From NCBI RefSeq assembly GCF_003315795.1, contig NZ_QMEY01000004.1, positions 248,001 to 312,000 of the forward strand: 64,000 bases of DNA, written 5' to 3'. The translations under genes were made by a program, and so were the position numbers. The stretch comes from Spongiactinospora rosea. GTDB lineage: Bacteria; Actinomycetota; Actinomycetes; Streptosporangiales; Streptosporangiaceae. This document shows positions 57,873 to 64,000 of the stretch, in pieces (positions within the stretch are counted from its first letter, which is position 1; every line of letters begins with the position of its first letter). The notes under the pieces are model-generated. The model saw only the letters and a program-made list of their open reading frames with translations, searched no databases and had not been told where the DNA came from.

Positions 57873-59180
57873 ATGACCGGCCCACAGTCCCAGGCGCGGC
57901 GTGTGATCGTCGCCGGCCTCATCGGCACCTCACTGGAGTGGTACGACTTCTTCCTGTACGGTACGGCGGCCACGCTCGTCTTCAACAAGCTGTTCTTCCC
58001 CACTTTCGACCCGCTCGCGGGCACGTTCCTGGCGTTCGCCACCTTCGCGGTGGGCTTCGTCGCCCGCCCGGTCGGCGGCATCGTGTTCGGCCACTTCGGC
58101 GACCGGGTGGGGCGCAAGAACATCCTCGTCGTGACGCTGCTCCTGATGGGGATCGCCACGGTGCTCATCGGCGCGCTGCCCGGCTACGCCTCGATCGGCG
58201 TGGCGGCCCCGCTGCTGCTGGTCATCCTGCGCTTCCTGCAGGGGCTCGGCCTCGGCGGGGAGTGGGGCGGGGCGGTGCTGATGTCCATCGAGCACGGCGA
58301 CGCGCGCAGGCGCGGGTTCAACGCGAGCTGGCCCCAGGTGGGCGTCCCGGCCGGAAACCTGCTGGCCGCCGCGATGCTGGGGCTGATGTCGGTGACCCTC
58401 CCGGAGGAGGCGTTCCTGAGCTGGGGCTGGCGCGTCCCGTTCCTGCTCTCCGGCGCGCTGGTCATCGTGGGGCTGTGGATCCGGCTGCGGATCGCCGAGT
58501 CGCCGCTGTTCTCGGCCGTCGAGCAGGCCGGCGCGAAGGCCAGGATGCCGGTGCTGGACGTGCTGCGCGCCCACCCGAGAGCCCTGCTGTCGGCGATCGG
58601 GGCGCGGATCGGGGTGGACGTCGCCTTCTACACCTTCGCCCTGTTCATCGTCCAGTACGTGGCCAACGTGCACGGCCTGCCGCGCTCGGTCGGGCTCAAC
58701 GCGGTGCTCATCGGCTCGGCGGTGCAGCTCGTGCTGATCCCGCTGTTCGGCGCGCTGTCCGACCGGTACGGCAGGCGCCCGGTCTACCTGGCGGGCACGG
58801 TGGCCGCCGGAGTGTGGATCTTCGCCTTCTTCCCGCTGCTGGACACCCGGTCACCGCTGCTGATCACGGTCGCGGCCATCGTGGGCCTGATCACCCACGC
58901 CGCGATGTACGGCCCGCAGGCCGCGTTCATCGCCGAGCTGTTCAGCACCCGGCTGCGCTACAGCGGGGCCTCGATGGGCTACCAGATCGCGGGCGTGCTC
59001 GGCGGGGCGCTCGCGCCGAGCATCGCCCTGGCCCTGCTGGAGGCGACCGGCGGCACCGTGGCCATCTCGCTGTACGTCCTGGCGGCGCTGGTGCTCACCG
59101 TCGCGGGCCTGGCCATCGCCCCGGAGACCCGTGACGTGGACCTCGCCGCGGGCGCGGCGCCGTCCGCGGCCAAGGGCTGA
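57873..59180 (+). CDS. MHS-family MFS transporter (carboxylate/osmolyte-type)
   Basis: A 435-residue, twelve-helix symporter. It begins with VIVAGLIGTSLEWYDFFLYGTAATLVF, the clear signature of the metabolite:H+ symporter (ShiA/KgtP/ProP) group, and has FGHFGDRVGRKNILV (motif A) and LQGLGLGGEWGGAVLMSIEH. The substrate is probably an organic acid or related metabolite. GCGGAGC precedes the ATG at 57873. The divergent GntR regulator and the operator in its promoter make it the likely induced uptake gene. A hairpin follows the stop by 27 bases. Confidence 0.93.
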   Translation: MTGPQSQARRVIVAGLIGTSLEWYDFFLYGTAATLVFNKLFFPTFDPLAGTFLAFATFAVGFVARPVGGIVFGHFGDRVGRKNILVVTLLLMGIATVLIGALPGYASIGVAAPLLLVILRFLQGLGLGGEWGGAVLMSIEHGDARRRGFNASWPQVGVPAGNLLAAAMLGLMSVTLPEEAFLSWGWRVPFLLSGALVIVGLWIRLRIAESPLFSAVEQAGAKARMPVLDVLRAHPRALLSAIGARIGVDVAFYTFALFIVQYVANVHGLPRSVGLNAVLIGSAVQLVLIPLFGALSDRYGRRPVYLAGTVAAGVWIFAFFPLLDTRSPLLITVAAIVGLITHAAMYGPQAAFIAELFSTRLRYSGASMGYQIAGVLGGALAPSIALALLEATGGTVAISLYVLAALVLTVAGLAIAPETRDVDLAAGAAPSAAKG

Positions 59181-59207
59181 CCACCGCTTCACCGGGAGGG
59201 CACGGAG

Positions 59208-59225
59208 CCCGCGCGGCCACGCGGG
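59208..59225 (+). terminator. hairpin after the MHS transporter gene
   Basis: CCCGCG (59208-59213) pairs with CGCGGG (59220-59225) around 6 bases, just after the transporter stop. A second dyad, CACGGCCGTG, follows within 25 bases. These probably end transcription from both convergent genes. Confidence 0.5.
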
Positions 59226-59357
59226 ACTCCACCCGCACGCGGCACGGCCGTGGGGGGCGCGCCGCGTGCGGGGCCCGGCACCTTGCCCGGCATCTCGTCC
59301 GGTCTCTTGTCCGGTACGGCGTGCGGCACCGCGGGGGCTCGCACGCCGTACCGCCGT

Positions 59358-59762
59358 TCAGTCCGTCCGGGCGGGCCGGAACACCACGACCAGGATGGCC
59401 ACCGCGACCCCGAAGGTGAGCAGGCCGAGCGGCACGTGCGTCGAAGCCGCGCCCATCCCCCCGGTCATCGACTGGCCGAACCCCAGCAGGAGCAGCACCA
59501 GGCTGGCCGCCGCCGGCCACCCCGGCCCGCGACCCGCACGCCAGTACACGACCGCCAGCACGAGTTGGACGAGGCCCAGCACATGGACCGCCGCGGACCC
59601 CGCGCCGTGCAGGCCGCGCATGTCCGCCCCGCCGATCATCTGCCCCGCGGTCACCGCCTGCACCAGGATGGAGGCCACGTGCAGCGCCACGGCGACCCGC
59701 AGGGAGGTCACCACCGCCCCCGCCCGCCCTGCCGTACGCGTGGACCCGGCCGCTGCCGTCAT
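59358..59762 (-). CDS. small four-helix membrane protein
   Basis: A 134-residue integral membrane protein with four hydrophobic segments: VALHVASILVQAVTAGQMIG, HVLGLVQLVLAVVYW, ASLVLLLLGFGQSM and LLTFGVAVAILVVVF. There is no recognised family motif beyond a general DUF-type quartet. AAGGGG is upstream of the ATG at 59762; the longer open frame before it is Arg/Pro-rich and unlikely. It lies between the MHS transporter (convergent) and a HAD hydrolase on the same strand. Function is unknown. Confidence 0.82.
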   Translation of the reverse strand: MTAAAGSTRTAGRAGAVVTSLRVAVALHVASILVQAVTAGQMIGGADMRGLHGAGSAAVHVLGLVQLVLAVVYWRAGRGPGWPAAASLVLLLLGFGQSMTGGMGAASTHVPLGLLTFGVAVAILVVVFRPARTD

Positions 59763-59894
59763 CGGACGCCCCTTCTTCGGAAGATCTCCCGGCACCGCGC
59801 TCCCGCGACGTTCGCGGCCAGGCACCGGCTTGCACGCCTGTCAGCATCGCGGTGGACCACCGGGCGGGGCATCAGCCCACGGTGGGCGGCCGGG

Positions 59895-60554
59895 CTACAC
59901 CCTGGGGTGTAGGAGGGCGGTCAGCTCGGTCAGCCCGCCGATCACGACGTCGGCCTGCGCCGCCTCCGGCCGCGCCGCGTGCAGGAAGCCCCACGGCCCG
60001 CGGCGCAGCAGCGCGGTGCGCATCCCGGCGGCGCGGGCGGGCAGCACGTCGTTGTCCAGCCGGTCGCCGACGTAGAGGATCTCGGCGGGCTCGCGGCCCA
60101 CCACCGACGCCACCTTGGCGAAGAACGCGGGCTCGGGCTTTTCCACGCCCCACTCGGCCGAGGTGTGGATGGCGTCCACCGGGAGGTCCATCGCGGCCAG
60201 CGCCCCGGCGGCCTGCGGCGGCTGGTTGCCCGCCAGCACCACCTGGTAGCCGGCGTCGCGCAGCGCGCCGAGCGCCTGCCGCACGTCGGGGTAGAGGTCG
60301 TCGGCGTCGAAGTTCTCCCGCAGGCCGGTGGGGTCTTCGCGGCGCCACGCGGCGGACTCGGCGGTCAGGTCGAAGTCGGGCCGGACCAGCCGCAGCGCGT
60401 CCGTCTGCGACCGCCCGAGCGCCGCCATCCCGCCGATCAGCCCCATCAGCGTCAGCCGCGGCACGCCGAGCCGATCGGCCCACCGCGCCCAGATCCGCGT
60501 CTCATCGATCAGCGTCTCGCCCACGTCGAACACCAGCGCCCGTATCTCCCGCAT
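59895..60554 (-). CDS. HAD-superfamily hydrolase
   Basis: A 219-residue phosphatase-like protein. Motif I is VFDVGETLI, where the second Asp of the usual DxD is Glu. Motif II is LAGNQP (Asn replacing the usual Ser/Thr-Asn pair), and motif III/IV is EKPEPAFFAKV with YVGDRLDNDVLPA. The second acidic residue change means that phosphatase activity should not be assumed, although DxGxT/E variants are known among HAD hydrolases. The substrate is unknown. The ATG at 60554 starts directly with the core domain. It is divergent from the Uma2 gene. Confidence 0.88.
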   Translation of the reverse strand: MREIRALVFDVGETLIDETRIWARWADRLGVPRLTLMGLIGGMAALGRSQTDALRLVRPDFDLTAESAAWRREDPTGLRENFDADDLYPDVRQALGALRDAGYQVVLAGNQPPQAAGALAAMDLPVDAIHTSAEWGVEKPEPAFFAKVASVVGREPAEILYVGDRLDNDVLPARAAGMRTALLRRGPWGFLHAARPEAAQADVVIGGLTELTALLHPRV

Positions 60555-60634
60555 TCGAACACCCTAACGGCCAGCACGCCCGGCACCGGCATGCGATACT
60601 CAACGTGTCCGTTCGACCACGAAGGGATAGAGCC

Positions 60635-61393
60635 ATGGTCATAACGAAAGTTCGTCGTGCCGCGAAGGTCGTAGCTGAAGATTCGGCGGAAGAGGAGGCG
60701 GTAGAAGCAGCGGAAGAGGCAGGAGACGAGGCGGAAGAGGCCCAGGAGACCCAGTACGACGACCCCTGGGAGCCCCTGGTGGAGCCGCAGCCCCCGGCCC
60801 CCCCGCCCCTGCCGCACGCCGAACTCGTCCCCGGCGACGACCGGCGGCTTCCCGCCACGCCGAGAGAACTCCTCGGCGCCCTCCCCCCGCTTCCCCGGCT
60901 TCGGGCCGAGATCATTGAAGGAAAGCTCATCGTGAGTCCCGCCGGCACCACCAAGCACGGTCGGCGCATCGCCGCCCTGTTCCGGGTCATGGACCCGATC
61001 GCCGCCGAGAAAGACTGGGAGGCGTTCCCCGGCCACTGCGGCGTCTGTATCGAAGGTCCCCGCGATTCCGTGGAACCCGACTTCGTGATAGCCCCGGTCG
61101 ACTGTCCCCAGTGGGGCGACAGCGAGCTGGTCTCATCGTGGTTGATCATGGTCGCCGAGGTGGTCTCCCCCGGCAGCATCAGGGTGGATCGCGAGCAGAA
61201 GCTGCGATTGTTCGCCCTCGGCAGGGTCCCGATGTACCTGTTGATCGACCCCGAGGACACGCAGCCTTCGGTCACCGTCTTCAGCGGCCTCAAGGACGAC
61301 GCCTACAGCGTCATCTCCAAGGTCCCCTTCGGCACGCCGATCCGGCTGCCCGAGCCGATCGGCATCGAGCTCGACACGTCGATCTTCAAGTGA
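60635..61393 (+). CDS. Uma2-family (DUF820) putative restriction-endonuclease-like protein
   Basis: A 252-residue protein. The first 75 residues are Glu/Ala-rich then Pro-rich and probably disordered. The rest is a Uma2/DUF820 domain with the PD-(D/E)XK-like core: EIIEGKLIVSP, then VEPDFVIAP, then VAEVVSPGS and DREQKLRLFALGRVPMYLLID. Asp in EPDF, Glu in AEVVSP and Lys in EQKL would form the nuclease site. These proteins are abundant in actinobacteria; nuclease activity and function in the cell are unproven. GAAGGGAT precedes the ATG. Its stop abuts the convergent hrpA stop. Confidence 0.88.
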   Translation: MVITKVRRAAKVVAEDSAEEEAVEAAEEAGDEAEEAQETQYDDPWEPLVEPQPPAPPPLPHAELVPGDDRRLPATPRELLGALPPLPRLRAEIIEGKLIVSPAGTTKHGRRIAALFRVMDPIAAEKDWEAFPGHCGVCIEGPRDSVEPDFVIAPVDCPQWGDSELVSSWLIMVAEVVSPGSIRVDREQKLRLFALGRVPMYLLIDPEDTQPSVTVFSGLKDDAYSVISKVPFGTPIRLPEPIGIELDTSIFK

Positions 61394-64000
61394 TCAGCCG
61401 GTGATCTTGTCCATGGCCTTGCGGATGCGCTTTTCCGACACCGGGTAGGGGGTGCCGAGGGTCTGGGCGAAGAAGCTGACCCGTAGTTCCTCGATCATCC
61501 AGCGGATCTCGGTCACGTCGTCGTCGCCGCGCCGGTCGGGGGTGAGCGAGTCGAGCAGGTCGTGGTAGTCGTCCTCGACGCGGTGGACGGTGAGCATCCA
61601 CTCCTCGTCCCGGAAGGGGTCGTCGGGGAGTTTGGCCAGGCGACGCTGGGCGGCGCGCAGGTAGCGATTGAGATCGGGCAGGCGGCGCAGGCCGGTGGCG
61701 GTGACGAAGCCCGGGAAGACGAGCCTGCCGATCTGGTCCCTGACGTCCTCCACGGCGGGCCCCGAACGCATCGACGCGAGCGTCATCGTCACGTCGTGCC
61801 AGATCCCGAGGATGCCCTCGACCTTGGTCACCACGTCGAGCGTCACGTCGAACAACTCAGCCCGCACATGGTCGCGTACCCGGGCGAAGGCCGCCTCGTC
61901 CCAGGCCGGGCCGCCGGCGTCGGCGATGAGCCGGTCGGCGGCACAGTCCACGCAGTCGTCGAACAACGCCGCCGCCCCGGCGTGCGGGCTGCGGCTGAGC
62001 ATCAGTTTCTGCTGGTTGCCGAGCTGCCCGAGCACCCACTTGGCCGGTGACGGGCTGCCCAGCAGCACCAGGCGGCGGGTGCCGGTCCACATCGCGCGGC
62101 GCTGCTCGGCCTCGGTCTCGAACAGCCGCACCGCGACGCTGCCGCCCTCGTCGGCGAGCGCCGGGTAGGCCCGCATCCGGCGCTGCTCGAAGGTCTTGGG
62201 CAGGGTGCCGAGGTCGGTCCAGTCGCGCAGCCCGGTGCGCTCCAGGCCGCCGCCCGCCCGCGACAGGGTGGCCCGCAGCCGGGGGGCCAGGCGGCGCTTG
62301 AGTTCGGCAAGGTCCTTGTCCTCGGCGAGGGTGCGCTTGCCCTCCACCACCCGGAAGGTGATCTTCAGGTGGTCCGGCACCTGGGCGAGCTGCCAGTCGC
62401 CGGGGGCCAGGACGACCCCCGTCATCTGCGCAAGCTCCCGGGACAGCACGGTGAGCAGCGGCTCCTCGCGGGGCCTGGCGCGTTCGAGCACCCGCCGGGC
62501 GAACTCGGGCGCGGGCACGAAGTTGCGCCGCAGCACCTTGGGCAGCGCCCGGATCAGCGCGGTGACCAGCTCGGCGCGCAGGCCGGGGATCTGCCAGTCG
62601 AAGCCGTCCGGGGAGACCTGGTTGAGCAGCGAGAGCGGGATGTGCGCGGTCACGCCGTCGGCGTCGGCCCCGGGCTCGAACTGGTAGGTCAGCGGGAACC
62701 GCAGGGCGCCCTGCCGCCAGATGTCGGGGTAGTCCTGTTCGCTGACCTCGCCCGCCCGCTCGCTGATCAGCATCGATTTCTCGAAGTTGAGCAGGTCGGG
62801 GTCGTCCTGCCTGGCCTGCTTCCACCAGGCGTCGAAGTGGCGGGCGGAGACGACGTCGGCGCCGACCCGCTGGTCGTAGAAGTCGAACAGGGTCTCGTCG
62901 TCGACCAGGATGTCGCGCCGCCTGGCCCGCTCCTCCAGCTCCTCGACCTCGGCGAGCAGCTTGCGGTTGTCCCGGAAGAAGGCGTGGTGGGTCTCCCAGT
63001 CGCCCTCCACCAGGGCGTGCCGGATGAACAACTCGCGGCACAGCTCGGGATCGACCCGGCCGTAGTTGATCTTGCGTTGCGCGACGATCGGCACGCCGTA
63101 CAGGGTGACCTTCTCGAAGGCCATCACCGCGCCCTGGGACTTCTCCCAGTGCGGCTCGGAGTAGGTGCGCTTGATCAGGTGCTGGGCCAGCGGCTCGACC
63201 CACTCCGGCTCGATCTTGGCGTTGACCCTGGCCCAGAGCCGGGAGGTCTCCACCAGCTCGGCGGACATCACCCACTGCGGCTGCTTCTTGGCCAGCGCCG
63301 AGCCGGGGAAGATGGCGAACCGGGCGTTGCGCGCCCCGATGTACTCGGTGATCGGGCGGCGCTGGCCCTCCTGGGGCTGGCGCTTGTCGAGGTCCTTGAC
63401 GCCGAGGTGGGAGAGCAGACCGGCGAGCAGCGAGATGTGGATCTTCTGTTCGTCGCCGGGGGTGCTGTTCAGGGTGATGCCCAGCGACTTGGACATCTGC
63501 CGCAACTGGCCATAGACGTCCTGCCACTCGCGGACCCGCAGGTAGTTGAGGAAGTCGGCCTTGCAGATGCGGCGGAACTGGCTGGAGGACAGCTCCTTCT
63601 GCTGCTCCTGGAGGTGCCGCCAGAGGTTGAGGTAGGTGAGGAAGTCGGATTCCTTGTCGGCGAACCGGCGGTGCTTCTCGTCGGCGGCCTGTTGTTTGTC
63701 CGAGGGGCGTTCGCGCGGGTCCTGGATGGACAGCGCGGCGGCGACCACCATGACCTCGCGGACGCAGCCGTTGCGGTCGGCCTCGATCACCATGCGGGCC
63801 AGCCGCGGGTCCACCGGCAGCGCGGCCAGCCTGCGGCCGAGCGGGGTGATCCGCCTGGTCTCGTCGAACGCGCCCAGCTCGCGCAGCAGGTTGACGCCGT
63901 CCTTGACCTGACGCTGGTCCGGCGGATCGACGAACGGGAAGGCCGCGATGTCGCCGAGCCCGATGGAGGTCATCTGCAGGATGACCGACGCCAGGTTGGT
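61394..64000 (-). CDS. hrpA: ATP-dependent RNA helicase HrpA, C-terminal part (runs off the window)
   Basis: The window holds the last 868 codons of a DEAH-box helicase. The visible frame continues through the window edge, so the true start and the ATPase motifs are outside. Present are the helicase-associated HA2/winged-helix region (ELGAFDETRRITPLGRRLAALPVDPRLARM and AALSIQDPRERP), the OB-fold region (HISLLAGLLSHLGVKD), and the long DUF3418 domain typical of HrpA (LHKHxx-like EPEWVEPLAQHLIKRTYSEPHW and KSQGAVMAFEKVTLYGVPI). It acts on RNA in ribosome or mRNA maintenance. It is convergent with the Uma2 gene. Confidence 0.93.
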   Translation of the reverse strand, partial: TNLASVILQMTSIGLGDIAAFPFVDPPDQRQVKDGVNLLRELGAFDETRRITPLGRRLAALPVDPRLARMVIEADRNGCVREVMVVAAALSIQDPRERPSDKQQAADEKHRRFADKESDFLTYLNLWRHLQEQQKELSSSQFRRICKADFLNYLRVREWQDVYGQLRQMSKSLGITLNSTPGDEQKIHISLLAGLLSHLGVKDLDKRQPQEGQRRPITEYIGARNARFAIFPGSALAKKQPQWVMSAELVETSRLWARVNAKIEPEWVEPLAQHLIKRTYSEPHWEKSQGAVMAFEKVTLYGVPIVAQRKINYGRVDPELCRELFIRHALVEGDWETHHAFFRDNRKLLAEVEELEERARRRDILVDDETLFDFYDQRVGADVVSARHFDAWWKQARQDDPDLLNFEKSMLISERAGEVSEQDYPDIWRQGALRFPLTYQFEPGADADGVTAHIPLSLLNQVSPDGFDWQIPGLRAELVTALIRALPKVLRRNFVPAPEFARRVLERARPREEPLLTVLSRELAQMTGVVLAPGDWQLAQVPDHLKITFRVVEGKRTLAEDKDLAELKRRLAPRLRATLSRAGGGLERTGLRDWTDLGTLPKTFEQRRMRAYPALADEGGSVAVRLFETEAEQRRAMWTGTRRLVLLGSPSPAKWVLGQLGNQQKLMLSRSPHAGAAALFDDCVDCAADRLIADAGGPAWDEAAFARVRDHVRAELFDVTLDVVTKVEGILGIWHDVTMTLASMRSGPAVEDVRDQIGRLVFPGFVTATGLRRLPDLNRYLRAAQRRLAKLPDDPFRDEEWMLTVHRVEDDYHDLLDSLTPDRRGDDDVTEIRWMIEELRVSFFAQTLGTPYPVSEKRIRKAMDKITG

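Overview
The window is high-GC DNA with GTG starts, four-base start/stop overlaps and several apparently leaderless genes, which points to a filamentous actinomycete. The rnpB locus downstream of a fused RNase H/phosphatase gene, a DUF574-type methyltransferase, large STAND/AfsR-like regulators and a bacterial class I terpene synthase suggest the Streptosporangiales (Nonomuraea/Streptosporangium-like). That placement is inference; no 16S or other marker is present.

Layout. 1-5200: a DrrA/DrrB-type drug-export ABC pair, convergent with a large SARP/AfsR-like regulator. 5.3-11.5 kb: a PEBP-like lipoprotein, a membrane protein with RPDPL repeats, a SulP transporter fused to a carbonic anhydrase, and an NAD-dependent epimerase. 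11.6-14.8 kb: a complete pqqABCDE operon, including a 52-codon pqqA, translationally coupled from pqqB to pqqE. 14.8-16.6 kb: a divergent MarR/MFS-exporter pair around a long inverted repeat. 16.7-22.5 kb: a DUF574 methyltransferase, a von Willebrand A surface protein with a low-complexity stalk, an RNA methyltransferase and a tRNA-like sequence with a broken acceptor stem. 22.5-24.3 kb: a DUF418 membrane protein divergent from a TetR regulator around a perfect 18-bp inverted repeat. 24.3-26.1 kb is a decayed accessory patch: a 129-bp tandem repeat, a MarR gene, an IS5-type transposase remnant and a tyrosine integrase remnant.

26.1-29.4 kb is a conserved core block on the minus strand (Nif3-like protein, zinc-ribbon protein, RNase H/phosphatase, rnpB). 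29.5-36.7 kb holds a Baeyer-Villiger-type monooxygenase, an M20 peptidase, an acyl-CoA synthetase, an orphan sensor kinase and an EamA permease with an unusual C-terminal extension. 37-43 kb holds a small acidic ORF, a 14-bp tandem array, an ABC permease coupled to a hydrolase/ABC-ATPase fusion, and a STAND ATPase. 43.6-49.1 kb: a terpene synthase, an ankyrin protein, a PAC2 protein, a Gfo/Idh/MocA oxidoreductase, a protein phosphatase and an unknown membrane protein. 49.1-57.0 kb: a membrane-anchored STAND/TPR protein, a secreted M6-like metalloprotease, a PucR regulator and a PAS-PP2C phosphatase. 57-64 kb: a GntR/MHS-transporter pair with an operator inside the promoter spacer, a small membrane protein, a HAD hydrolase, a Uma2 protein, and the C-terminal part of HrpA running off the window end.

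The most notable items are the PQQ operon with its small pqqA, the hydrolase-ABC fusion with its coupled permease, the membrane-anchored STAND protein, the tRNA-like relic, and several unusually clear operators (MarR/MFS, TetR/DUF418, GntR/MHS). No rRNA operon, CRISPR array or intact mobile element is visible.
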